A stretch of 52,235 nt of DNA from Ganoderma boninense (lineage: Eukaryota > Basidiomycota > Agaricomycetes > Polyporales > Polyporaceae), in assembly GCA_002900995.3 (NCBI GenBank), contig PJEW03000027.1, positions 1 to 52,235 on the forward strand. The letters run 5' to 3'. A program made the translations under genes and the position numbers. Of the stretch, positions 34,714 through 45,741 are shown in pieces. A model generated the notes under the pieces. The model searched no databases, had not been told where the DNA came from, and was given only the letters and a program-made list of their open reading frames with translations. The first letter of the stretch is position 1. Each line of letters begins with the position of its first letter.

Positions 34714-35638
34714 CAATAGGCTGCGGGGCCTGGCCCAGGGGGGGGGGGTGGGCGCTTCGCGGAGGTGTTAAGGTATTGGTATTGTACTATGGAGTTGGCC
34801 GGCGGGGATGGACTTTGCGCTGTGGTGAGGCGTTTCGTTCTTCGTCTTGGGCAACGGGGGTTGTGGCTGAATGGACGGCTGACTCTGTTTGCAGGGAGTT
34901 AGTGTGTGTGCGTACGCATGTAATATGCGAGGTTGTATCGTGGACCGTGCGTCGACGCGGGGCTTCGCTTTCGTATCGGGGTGTCCTGCGTTGTTTCGAG
35001 GATCCTACGTGCTTTCCTGAAAGGAGGCAGCTACGCTCGAGCTCGAGCATCTGCGAAGCCGTTTACAAGGGCGGGGGCGCGGTATGCGCTCTCGGGATTT
35101 CTCCCAGTAATTCTTGCGACCTTTTTGACAGTTAGGTGCTCAGCGTGGGTCAAAGGTGCGTGGCCTGCGTCCTTCCGAATGTCGGCGCTTATGTTTCTGC
35201 TCGAGATTGCAGTCGTTCTCGTCCCTCACGATGGGATGCTTGCCCGCGCCATGTCCGCTCGGACCGTGCTCCTTGCTTGCTTCTTGTCAGGGAAGTTTGA
35301 TCCGTTTTGATCTTGTTATCGCCGCATGAGAGCGGACCTTGGCGTTCCTTTCTGTCAACTTCGGCCCTAAACAGTACCTATCAGTCACCGCGGGCGTCGG
35401 TGCGCGACGTTCCTTTGCATAGCTCATGTCACACCAGGAGCAGCCATTCGTCCAACCGGAAAAGACGAAACAGAATGCCGTAACGGTCCCACACGGATCT
35501 CTCACGTTAAACTGGGCAGGCATCTTTCATCAAAGCCAGTGCCTGAGATGAGTCTCTTCTCTTCTTCCCCCTCAGGCTGCGGTCGACGCGCTCTCCCCCT
35601 CTTGCGCCATCCAGCCATCATCTGTACGAAGGTCTGCC
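34714..35638. other. Spacer between tandem membrane paralogues B and C
   Basis: About 925 bases. Open frames such as 34933-35310 on + show no motif. The last about 100 bases before paralogue C are pyrimidine-rich (CTCTTCTCTTCTTCCCCCTC near 35,550-35,575), a common feature of fungal core promoters. No gene is seen. Confidence 0.5.
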
Positions 35639-36883
35639 ATGTCCTCTCCTACTCTCATTGACGATAGCAACCCCGCGGTACAGTATTCTCACAACTGGAC
35701 CTGGGTCCCGAACCTCGTCCCGGAGGTAGACCATACGAGACACGGCGTGTCACAAGCGGGACAGACGGCGTCGCTCGCGTTCACAGGTGAGCACCCCCCG
35801 CAGCTCGCGTTCGTTCACGTCCACAGGAAGCCGCATGTGTGTTCTGAGAGCCTTGCACAGGCACAGGGATCCAGGTGTTCGGTACCCTCCAGCCGAGCGA
35901 TGTCGCGGGGCAGCCCACGACGCAGTACGCCATCGACGGCACCGTCGTGGCGAACTACACCGCGCCGTTCACCCCGTCGGGCCCCTCGATCCTGAACGTG
36001 ACCTTCTTCTCGAAGCTCGACCTCTCTGCGGACGCAGACCACGAGCTCGTGATCACGAACATGAACGGGACGAGTCCCAACATGTTCTGGCTCGACTTCT
36101 TTCTCGTCTACGCCTCCGCGTCCCAAAACCCGACCGGATCGTCCCCGGGCGTCCCAGCCGTGACCGAAACGCCCGCATCTATCGGCACTACTAATGGCTC
36201 AGGGCCGAAATCCATCAGCGTGAAGACGGCAGGGGGGATCATCGGTGGCATAGCAGGGGGCCTCGTCCTCGTAATCATGCTCCTGGTCGCATATATCGTG
36301 CGGCTGAAACGCCGCCACAAACGCTCTGCAAGTGCGCCTCTTCCCCGCGTTCGATGCTCGCATCAGTCCACTGACCACTGACGCAGTTCGCGTCGAGCCA
36401 TACCAAACCCCGAGTCCCGACAGGACCGCTGCGACAGTTTCGCCCAGGCGGAAGGCGGGTAGCCCCCCCATCCTGCCCTCCCCGACCGTATCCGAGTCGG
36501 CCGGGCCGTCGTCCACTACGATGTCCGCAATCGGCCCCGTCGTCCCGATATCCGCGAGCAGACTGAACGCCGCGTCTAGTACTGGGGCGGTCTCGGAGAA
36601 CGGGGCCTCCGCGTACGCTGGGGACGACGCGTCCATGGCCGAGTCGGGTTCGGGCCTCCTCGCTCGCCAACCGCACCATGAGCGACCCGGGCCGACACGC
36701 TCGCCGGAGGAGGTGCTGTCTTTAGCGCAGAGCTTGCTTCATGCTGTCGCTCAGGGACAGGGAGCGAGAAGGCAGGGCGGGGGTCAGAGGGAGGTTCCGC
36801 CGGCGGCTCCGGTCGTCGCTGTCGACTCGGGCTTGCGGCTGTACAACGAGGGCATGCTGCCGCCATCGTATAGCTCTGCATGA
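35639..36883 (+). CDS. Single-pass membrane protein with PPxY tail, paralogue C (3 exons, 320 aa)
   Basis: Exons 35639-35786, 35867-36331, 36387-36883; introns of 80 and 55 nt, both phase 1. It starts MSSPTLIDDSNPAVQYSHNW and keeps the family ectodomain (VDHTRHG, QPTTQYAIDG, NYTAPFTPSG, HELVITNMNGTSPNMFWLDF). The stalk is short. The membrane helix GGIAGGLVLVIMLLVAYIV is followed by RLKRRHKR. The cytosolic tail ends LRLYNEGMLPPSYSSA, almost the same terminal pattern as paralogue B (LRLYNE..LPP.Y). It follows paralogue B in the same direction at about 0.9 kb, so this pair is a tandem duplication; paralogue A lies 12 kb away on the other strand. Intact. Role unknown. Confidence 0.88.
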
Positions 36884-37087
36884 ATCGGACGCGCGGTGAG
36901 TACCCGTTTCCAGTTATTGCAGTACCGGAGACGGTGGCTCATCGCCTCTGAACAGATTTTTTGTTTAGGCGTACCTCTGACTAATTCTTGGACAATGCGA
37001 GACATGGACGATATGTACCAGTACATGTAACTATGGCAGAAACGATCGCTTCTTCAATGAATGAATGACATCTGACACCCACGACCA

Positions 37088-38806
37088 TCATTCCAGAAGG
37101 AAATCTCCGAGCTGGCTCTGCGCAAACCGCTCGAGTACAGTCTCGCGGTCGTACTGACCACGGCTCGAGTCCAGCGGGTCGTCGACGAACTGGACCTTGT
37201 TCGGGTACGGCGGCCTCTCCGGCTCCAGCTCGAACCACTCGCGCTCCATGTCCGAGTCCGCGCCCCCGCCGTCCTCCGAACGCCCCTCGCGCATCTCACC
37301 ATCGTCGTCCGTATCTGACTGGGAGCTCACGGGGCTCGTAGGGCGCGACTCGTACTCGTACTCGCCCTCCGAGTCCGTCGCGTCGTCGTCGGGGACGGTG
37401 GAGTCCCAAAAGCCCTCGGGCGGCAACGTGCCCTCGCAGCGCTCGTCGAGGATGACCGCCCACGAGTGCTGCCTGACGAGCCCCTCTGGGCACCACTCCG
37501 CGATCCCGCCCGTCGTGCTCACCAGCCAGTCCGCGACGCCGCCGTCGTCCGAGTCGTCCTCTGCACCGCCGGGGACGTCCGCGAGGTCCTCGAGCGCGCG
37601 ATCCGAGCCCGGGACGCGCGCGGGGTGGAAGTGCAGGGGGAAGGCGTCGCACGTCGGGGAGCCCATGACCATGCGAACCTTCCTGAGGCGCGGGGCGCGC
37701 GCGGTGAGGGCGAGCGCGATCGCGCGGTAGGCGGCGACGGAGGGGAAGGCGGTGAGGTCGAGGTAGCGGAGGGACGGGGAGACGGGGTTGAGCGCGGCGC
37801 GCTCGCGGGGCCGAGGGGCACGACGAGGTGTTCGAGGCGGGGCAGAGCTCGTGCAGGCGGGGGAGGAGGGAGAAGTTGGCAGGGGGGTAGAGGCCGGACT
37901 GCTCGGAGTAGATGTGAAGGTAGGTGAGGTGCTGGCCGTGCGCTGCGAGGATGGGGATGGGGAGGTCGGATTTGCTGTACAGGGACGCGAGGCGGGGCAT
38001 GGTCCATTGTTGAGTGACGTACTGGACGAAGTGCACAATTTCGCAGTGGATGGAGAGGGAGCTGAGCTCAGGGAAGACGAGGTCAGGGAGAGTCGACCAG
38101 GGGTCGTCCCTGAGGCCGTTGGATTGCAGTGAAACTGGGCCGAGGTGGAGAGATGTGAGATGCAGTGTAGAGGAAAGGAGTTCTGCGAGGTAGGGTAAGC
38201 TGTCTGCATCTGTTGTGATATCGAGGCACAAGGTTAGAAGGCGGGACTTAGAGGCGCTGATGGGGGAGATGCGAATTATCCAACTCGGGTTGAAGGCCGC
38301 GTAGTTGCGTGGAAGCTGTGCAGAACCAGGACCAGGGCCGAACTCAAAGCCTGGATGGGGATGAGGGTTCCAAGTAAACGAGAGGAGCATTTTGCAGCGG
38401 GTGAGGATGTATTGAAGTTCTTCGTGGAGGACATCAGCGCAGTGGGATAAGATAACGCACATATCGAGAGAGAGGGAGCGAACGAGGGTGGAAAGGGTAT
38501 CGTTTGTATCGGTACGGAAGGTGTTGGCGAGTCCAGAGATTTGACCCATCCTCCTGAGGACGATGTGGGAGTAGAGAAACTCGGTTGCGGGGGGAGCCCA
38601 TAGTTTGCAGACGCGAGTAAGAGATTTCTTCGTCCTGAGAGAGAGCAGCCAAGGATTTCTGGGCCCCTTGCGTATATCGGGTACATAAAGGTGTTGGGGT
38701 GGATCAGTAAGCTTGAAGATGGTTAGAAGGACTTCTTGAGGAAGGGAGGCCCGCGGGATCTGAAGGTAGGGGACGTGGTGAGGGACGTCAGCAAGTGGTT
38801 GATTGC
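37088..38806 (-). pseudogene. F-box-type protein with two apparent one-base frameshifts
   Basis: An F-box-like N-terminus reads LPQEVLLTIFKLTDPPQHLY, then SLTRVCKLWAPPATEFLY and VLRRMGQISGLANTF. A leucine-rich body follows (LTSLHLGPV, FPELSSLSIHCEIVHFVQY, LTYLHIYSEQSGLYPP). It ends in an acidic C-terminal tail with DDDATDSEGEYEYE and a final QSQLGDFLLE. The body runs in one frame to about 37,850, continues as RLEHLVVPLGP in a second, and resumes as RERAALNPVSPSLRYLDL in a third. Both shifts fall in C-rich runs (near 37,838 and 37,810), each equivalent to one missing base. No short intron explains them. Either the assembly has two homopolymer errors or the gene is newly broken. The start is uncertain: the frame opens after a stop near 38,818 with no ATG, so an upstream exon is expected. 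F-box proteins recruit substrates to SCF ubiquitin ligases; the target is unknown. Confidence 0.7.
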
Positions 38807-38958
38807 TTATTGAGATGAGTTAGCGCACAGCCATTTCTGTAATACTGTAATGTAAGCAGCGTCTTGTGAGAAGGTCCTTGGTAAAAGCTTGAGGTCCAAC
38901 GGCAGCGAGAAAAGAGTTTAATGCACGCGTGCGGCCTCGGCAAGACCTCGGCGACAGT

Positions 38959-39001
38959 GAGGAGGAGGAGGAGGAAGAGGAGGAAGAGGAGGAGGAGGAG
39001 A
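38959..39001. repeat. GGA/GAA purine simple repeat
   Basis: GAGGAGGAGGAGGAAGAGG followed by more GGA/GAA triplets, a polypurine tract on + upstream of the F-box gene. Its complement is of the same type as the tract at 40052-40083. Confidence 0.85.
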
Positions 39002-40051
39002 AGTAAGGTGAAAAACGCAGAACGGATCTGATTAAGACCGACAACGCTATGACAAATAGTTCAGGTAACTATGTTACTATAGGTACCTCGCCGACCCGCG
39101 AATTGGTAATAAGAATAAAAGGCCCCGTCGCTCCGCTCCAGCCTGCAGGGGGTCTTGGTGAGATGGTTGTGGATTGAGAGCAAGTCCGATAGGCTTGGAT
39201 TGGGCTTGGATGACCGGAGTTGAACTTATTGAACCGACCAGACAGTGAGGTAGATTGCAATATGATAGACCATGTGGCGTGCAAATCCTATCGCAGCTGT
39301 TAACGAGGATGAGCAGCCCGTTCGTTAGTCAAGTTGTGAGCGTCTTCAGGACAGGACGCAGCTATTCGGTCTCGTGAGGAGTGTTGAGAGAATTGACGAC
39401 GAGGCAAGTTATTGAACACGATGGGCAGCATGGCGAATACGAGAAGGGCTAAAACGTTCAAATTGAGAGCTAGTCCGCGGGATACGGCAGCGAGAGGGAA
39501 GGATTGCAGTTGGAAGCGGCATGATGTGCATGAAGTCATGCGGGCGTAATGAAACACAATGAGGGTGCCAGTGTGCGTATTTGAGTCGGGGATAGACGCG
39601 AACAGGCCCAGCTTGCGAGAGGTTTGAAGCGGCGATTGGGACAACAACCTCGGGGGACATGGTTAATACGAGAGTAAAATAATAATAATGATCACCGGGG
39701 AAGGATGATGTTACAAAAGATGCGCGAGATGAAGGGGCAGAGATACAGGAGGAGGAGTATTAGTCGTACCTTTGTATGAACGCCATATGCGAGCTGCCAG
39801 CTTAATCGAGGCATAATTCCGAAAACTGGCGACACGGTACAGGAGACGAATGGATGGAATGAGCCCCGTGGTTGAGCCGGTACCCCTGGGAGTAAGTTAA
39901 GGATGAGGAGGACTGCAGCGATAGGCGCCTTGAGCGCTTGTCTGCCAGATCTCGATGTGATCAGAGGGGAATCTGAGATATTCTCAGCCACCCCCGCCCT
40001 CAACTCTCTCCCTCCTCCCATTCTGCACCACCTCCACCTCCACCACCACCT

Positions 40052-40083
40052 TCTCCTCCTCCTCCTCCTCCTCCTCCTCCCTC
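40052..40083. repeat. (CTC)n pyrimidine simple repeat upstream of the deacetylase
   Basis: About ten CTC triplets within a longer CT-rich tract, ending about 135 bases before the deacetylase start codon. It may contribute to promoter openness; this is inference. Confidence 0.85.
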
Positions 40084-40217
40084 CTCACCTACCGTCTGCC
40101 TTCTGCACTTCCCCGCTTGCTTTTTCAGACCTTTTTCTCTCCAGGTCGTCAACAACTCGCATCTCGGAGTGTCCTCGACTCGTCCGATATCCGAGTCCGC
40201 CCGCTCGGCCTGGTACG

Positions 40218-42774
40218 ATGGACACGTCCAAGAGGAGGGTTTCCTACTACTATGACCGTAAGTTCTTCTGCCCTATGTCTTCCCATTTCTCCTCCAATCC
40301 TTCCCCCAGCCGATGTCGGCTCTTACTCCTACGGTGTCCACCATGCCATGAAGCCACAGCGCATGCGGATCACCCACGAACTCGTCCAGGCATACGACAT
40401 GCTTCCTAAGATGCATGTTCTCGTACGTTTTCTCTCGCTCTCAACTCGCATACCGCATACACCCGTAAACACCAACGCTGCCGCCATCTAGCGTCCCAAA
40501 CGCGCTTCCCCGGAGGCCATGACGCGCTTCCACACGGACGAATACATCAACTTTCTCTCCAGAGTCACCCCAGACAACGCACGAAGGCTCTCCTACCAAG
40601 GCACTCGCTTTCTTGTCGGAGATGACAATCCCCCCTTCGAAGGCGTCTTTGAGTTCTCGTCCATATCAGCCGGCGGCTCCATCGGTGCGTCCTCTCCTCA
40701 GTCTCGTGTCCCTCGTCTCCCGACCGCCATGGCCAACAGCCGCTGCCAACCGTCTCATGGAGGGCCACTCCGACATCGCCATAAACTGGGCAGGCGGCCT
40801 CCACCACGCCAAGAAGCGCGAGGCGTCCGGCTTCTGCTACATCAACGACATTGTCCTCGGCATCCTCGAGATGCTGCGCTACGTGCCTCGCGTCCTCTAC
40901 ATCGACATTGACTGCCACCACGGCGACGGCGTGGAGGAGGCGTTCTGGGTCACCGACCGCGTCATGACCTTGTCCCTCCACAAGTTCGGCGAGTTTTTCC
41001 CAGGAACAGGCCTGCTCGAAGACCGCGGGAGGGGTAAGGGCATGGGATACGCGGTAAATGTTCCACTGAAGGACGGGATCACTGACAAGTCATACGAAAG
41101 CATCTTCGAACCTGTATGTATGCGCTCATCCGACCCACGTCCATTCGTTGACGAACACACGGCGCAGGTGTTCGACAAAATTCTGGACGTCTTCCGCCCG
41201 TCCGCGATTGTGCTCCAGTGCGGCGCGGACTCGCTCTCCGGCGACAAGCTCGGGGGGCTCAACCTCACCATGCACGGCCATGCGCACTGCGTCCAGTACG
41301 TGCGCTCGAAGAACATCCCGATGATGCTCCTCGGCGGGGGCGGGTACACGGTGAAGAACGTCGCGCGCGCGTGGACGTACGAGACCGCGTGTGCGCTTGG
41401 CATCGAGCAAGACATCGACCCCAACCTGCCGTGGAACGAATACTTTGAGTGGTTCGGCCCGCGGTACCGGCTGGAGGTGCTCGAGAACAACGTCGAGGAC
41501 CTGAATATGAAGGATGGGTCGCTGGACGAAATTCGGTGCGTGCCCTTCTCATGCACAGCTGTGTGCCAAACTATAGTCGTCTCCGAAAAAAAACTTGTTC
41601 AGCACGGCTGGCTCGCTGACGCTGAGGGAAGCTGGGAATACAGGCGCGAGCGCGTCCGCGAAACTGTACCTTGCGTTGCCGTGGTAGGCCGCACGCGTCG
41701 GCTACCTAGCCGAACAAGTTTTTCTTCTCGGAGACAACTGTCGTTTTCATTCACACGATACCAGTGCCATGTGGAAGTTGAAAAGCTATCTACGCCGACA
41801 TACCTCACTTTCGAAATTTGGCCCGCAATCAAGTCTGCATATTAGCAGATAGCGACACTTGTTTAAGCTTAATTTCCTTCCAAAATCGAGGTGTTTGAGG
41901 ACTCGGAGGAGATAGCTCTTTTGTTCCACGTGGTTCTGGTAGCGCGTGAGTGGGCCCAACGTCACCGAGGGTCAGGTCGCGAATGGGGTGCTAAAAGATA
42001 ATGTAGGGAAAAGTGTTTGAGGTACCTGTCCGAACTCAGCCCCGCGCCGTCCGTGCAGATGCATGACATCCCGCGCGAGGGGCTCGCGGAGCACCTCGGC
42101 CTCGGCGGCGTGCACGCACACGCGCCCATCGACGACCTCGACGAGCGGCTTGCACGTATGTCTCCGCTTTTTTTCTCGCGTTACTTCTCATTCTGATTGC
42201 TCCCGCGACAGAGCACGCGCGCCACGTTTACGACCTCCAGACGCAGTCCGACCAGACTGACTCGGAGGCAGCGTCGACCGACGATGACGATGACGACTCT
42301 GACCGCGAGTCTGGCACCCACCGCAGACGGCGCCGCTCCTCGCGTCGGCTGCGCAGCGGGCGGAAACGCATGAGCATCGTCACGTCGAAGTACTTCGACG
42401 TGCCGCGGCTGCCGCCAGAATTCGAGCGCGAGCTCGCGCTGGACCACGATGAGGATGACGGGTGCGGGCACGGGCATGCGCGTGCGCAGGCGTTCAGTGG
42501 AAGCGTGGGCGGGAAGAAGAGACGATTCTTCGAGAGCGGGGCGGTGTGGGACCCTGTGAAGAGGGTCATTACGGAGCGGGTGCGGGCGGGCGTGCGCGGC
42601 TACGACCATGGGCGGGTGGTGAATGGGGTTGGCGGTGGGATGGGGGTTGGGATCAAGGTGGGTGACCGAGACAGAGATGGTGACTGGGATGGTGATGGTG
42701 ACGGGGAGCTGTCCCGGGAGGAGGCGGATGAGATGGAGCTGGACGGCGAGCCGGAGGCTGAGGACGACGACTAG
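40218..42774 (+). CDS. Class I histone deacetylase, Rpd3/Hos2 type (7 exons, 594 aa)
   Basis: Zn-dependent removal of acetyl groups from histone tails in nuclear corepressor complexes. Exons 40218-40257, 40310-40422, 40492-40684, 40740-41113, 41168-41535, 42022-42155, 42212-42774; phase closes. The N-terminus ([13 protein letters not shown] then [13 protein letters not shown]) is at the expected place. The active site is seen as GGLHHAKK (charge-relay His pair), [14 protein letters not shown] (zinc Asp and His), [12 protein letters not shown] (zinc Asp) and [15 protein letters not shown] (transition-state Tyr). The loop [10 protein letters not shown] resembles Rpd3, while other positions resemble Hos2/HDAC3, so I leave the symbol blank. 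A roughly 190-residue tail beyond the catalytic domain alternates basic ([16 protein letters not shown]) and acidic, Asp/Gly-rich blocks and ends AEDDD. The fifth intron is 486 nt against 52-69 nt for the others because it holds an inverted-repeat element. Confidence 0.95.
41575..41739. mobile_element. MITE-like inverted-repeat element inside deacetylase intron 5
   Basis: Left arm 41575-41600 (AGTCGTCTCCG, A-run, CTTGTTC) is matched in inverted orientation by 41712-41739 (GAACAAG, T-run, CGGAGACAACT), with two gap bases and a few mismatches. The roughly 110-base interior has no coding capacity. The host intron (41536-42021) is about eight times longer than its siblings, which fits insertion. 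A target-site duplication is not certain; GTCGT occurs at both edges. Confidence 0.6.
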
Positions 42775-42979
42775 GAATGAAAATGTGGGGACTTCTTGCT
42801 GTCTTTTTCTGTGCGTCTGTACTACTGACATGCTTGTATCTGATATTCGGAGGCACGACTATTGACTAGGTTCTTTTCTTGGGACTAGCGGCTACTGTGA
42901 CTACTCGACCACTCTGCTGATAGAGACGGCTGCGGGGGGTATAAAATCAATCCTCGGCGTCGGCATCGGTCCATCTCGA

Positions 42980-43734
42980 TCACCCCGTAAACTCGAACAC
43001 AGCCAGCCTCTCCACCCCTCCGCAAAACTCGAACCCCGCATCGCCCGGCAGGGGACACAACGAGCTACACTCCATCTCGTTTGCAGCTACAGCCCCGGCG
43101 GCGAGCCCGTCGTTGCTGCAAAGGCACTCGCTGGCGTTCTCGACGCCCGCAAACAAGAACCCCGCGTGCGCGCATGCCTGCAGGCACTGGTCCACGAGGT
43201 CGAGGTTGGACGCGACGGTCTGCAACGCTGAAGTGTTGAACGCGGGAGCCTCGGCGGTGTCGACGATGCAGCCCTGGTACGCCCAGGCCCCGGGGCGCAG
43301 GGCGGGGACCGTATACACCTGTGTGGAGCTGCGTCAGGCTCAGACTCGGTATCCAGCGTCCGCAATGTCAGCCGCCTCGTACGAACCTGGATGCTCCACG
43401 CTCCGCCGCACGCCAGAGTAGGGTCCCCGGTGCACGCCATGTCGCACACGGCGGCGGCACCGTTGTCGAGGGGCGCCTTGAGGCCCGTCCCGCAGTGGCA
43501 CTCGTCGCCGAACTCGACGCCGGCGTACCCGAATCCCAGCGCGGCGCACGAGGTAATGCAGGACGCGGGCGTGTTGTCGGCGACGACGGTCGTCACGTCG
43601 TCTGCGATGATGCGCGCGGCGCTGTCGACCGCGCAGGGCGAGAGCGTCGTCCAGTTGAGCGGGATGGAGGGCGGCGCGAAGGCGCGGGTGGCGTGGGCGA
43701 GGGCGAGGGCGACGAGGATTGTGGTGAAGACCAT
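42980..43734 (-). CDS. Secreted protein with two WSC domains (2 exons, 228 aa)
   Basis: Exons 43734-43387 and 43318-42980, with a 68-nt phase-0 intron between the two domains. A signal peptide MVFTTILVALALAHATRAFA precedes the first WSC domain (SPCAVDSAAR ... GFGYAGVEFGDECHCG ... CTGDPTLACGG). The second runs GCIVDTAEAPAFN ... CLQACAHAGFLFAGVENASE ... CPLPGDAGFEFCGG. Each has the expected cysteines. WSC domains bind carbohydrate and occur in yeast cell-wall stress sensors and fungal wall or secreted proteins. Here there is no membrane helix, GPI signal or catalytic domain, so the product is probably a small secreted or wall-bound lectin. The stop follows soon after the second domain (AVFEFTG). 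Confidence 0.9.
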
Positions 43735-45741
43735 GATTGCGACCGGTGGATCGGAGGACGCTGCCGTTCGAGCGCGTTGAACAACGGGTACGACGGGCCC
43801 TACTTTATGTGTGCGCAGATGAGGGGCAGAAGGGGTGCGCTCGGCGATGGTCGATGGCGGTGAGAGCATGTTGACAATTCCAGCGTTAGAGTGCTTGCGA
43901 GAGCGTTTGCGTCAAGGGGCGCAAGAACCAGGAACCGCCGGCGTTGTGGCAGATCCGTTCGATTGGCAGGGAAGGGCCGCAGACTGCGGCGGTTTTGCTT
44001 GGGTATGCAGGGTTGGTTTTGGGATAGAGAAGCTATGTAATTTGCGCGGGGGAGAGTCTGTCGAAGGACTCCGAGGGGTGCAGAACGCGCTCTGCGGCGT
44101 GTTGGGGAAGTCTGGGAGCGCATGACTGCAAGGCACGATGGTCACCAGGACTCGAGGCGACATTATGTTCGAGGAGCAGGCACAGATATCGGTAGGAAAG
44201 CGGGTTCGACGGTTTCAACGACGTAGCGGGAGCTGTATGATGATGAGTAAGGATGACCATAGTGGTTGAAGACGGTCCCCCTTAGTACCTGTCTGACGTA
44301 GTAGCCAGGTCCTGCTCAAACCTAGATACCGTTTCTGTCTTTGCATCATACAACCGAAATGCAGCTGCATTACTCAACATTGAAAAGAGTGGCCAGCTAG
44401 TCGAAGTCGCTCGGTCATGCATGAGACGAGTACTGCAGTGTCCATCAAGAATGACCTACAGCTCAGCGCGACCACTTCTATTCAAGTAGTTGATATCAAA
44501 ATTTGAGCGGCCCCTTGGGGTCAAAATCAATATTGTTGAAGGCGTGAAGGCTGCTCCAGCCTCCAGGGCACTCTGCAGAAGTTGGTGGTCGGAACGATAC
44601 GTGCTCTAAATTTTGCTCAGGCTCCAGGGACCGGTGGGACTCCCCCCCATGGGCGAAGACAGATGTCCCTTGATGGTAATTGAACCTTTCAGCATTCAAC
44701 GCAACGACCGGGCTCGACAGGCCCAAAAGTCAATATTTCGCAGGATACTATGCTACGGCTCACTGCAAGAACATGGACGAGAGGCGGGGGTGGAACGGGG
44801 AGATCAAGACACAGTGCGCGTGCACCGTGCACGGCACAGCGAGGTGGAGCCCATCGCACCGGGAGACGACCATGGTCACGGACGGGACGGGCGGAAGGAC
44901 CTCGAGGACTTGTTGTCGAAAAGCTATTCAAGTTGCGCGGGTCTGGTCAATGACAGGAACCTCAAATGGACCCGGGGTGTCGGATGAGCGCGCATACATA
45001 CAGATTCGAAGATGCTCTCGAGACTTGTGCGACTTACGACTCGTGACGGCTGTGCCATCTTGGAGCAGAACGCGCCGAGTTTGTGGGAAGAGAATGCCAT
45101 GACGGGGATCGTGACCCCGGGGCCGAAGGTAAGTATGCGTGCGTTGTTCGGGGCCCTGTCCCTGGAAAGAAAGCAGGTGTGCTCACGTGGGACACGCCCC
45201 GCAGATTCGCGGAAGGCGCGTTAGGGAGCTAGACATGGATGGCGACGAAGATCAGCGTGAGTGAGGCGCATCCGTTCTAGTTCCATACCGTAGTGGACGC
45301 GTCACGCCGGCATATACGGAGTAGGAAGGGCCGACATGAGCTAGGAAGAAGATGGGATGGAAGAGGGGCGGCCTGACGGGGAAAGAACTCACGACAATAG
45401 TAAGAAGCCCCCCTTTGGACGTGAAGTCGTCCAGACACCCTGGGGTCGAGGTTCGTTGTCGGATGGGCAGCAGACCGAGACTCGCCGAGAGACGGATGCG
45501 AGAACTGAGCGAGAGCAAGAGCGATACGAACGACGTGTGTCACAGCAAACATGTTCTAGAAGCCGCACACATTTGGCTGAAGCAAGTTACAACGTTTAGA
45601 ACTTAGAAGATCGATCACAGTCCAGGTCGACCTTCACATAAACAGCAAAGCCCTGCACGCAAACCGTCGTCCGGGCGCCTGTGCAATGCGGATCCGTACC
45701 GGGCCCCAATCGTACCAAATCCTCTGTGAATATGCATGCTT
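43735..45741. other. Two-kilobase spacer with unresolved coding-like pieces
   Basis: Frames on + between 44,680 and 45,240 look partly coding: one includes CAILEQNAPSLWEENAMTG and runs into a consensus donor (GGTAAGTATG near 45,128), with an acceptor at about 45,204 followed by IRGRRVRELDMDGDEDQ. Upstream pieces could not be joined and no family was recognised, so no gene is called. The remainder (43,735-44,600 and 45,300-45,740) shows nothing. Confidence 0.35.

Larger units (their letters stand above)
38807..40217. other. Divergent promoter region between the F-box gene and the histone deacetylase
   Basis: About 1.4 kb. Two purine/pyrimidine simple repeats (listed separately) lie near its two ends. 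Minus-strand frames at 39300-39647 and 39692-40021 each include a hydrophobic stretch (for example LNVLALLVFAMLPIVF), but no joined gene model with a start, phased introns and a stop could be built. The about 120 bases before the deacetylase start are CT-rich, as in many fungal promoters. Confidence 0.4.
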
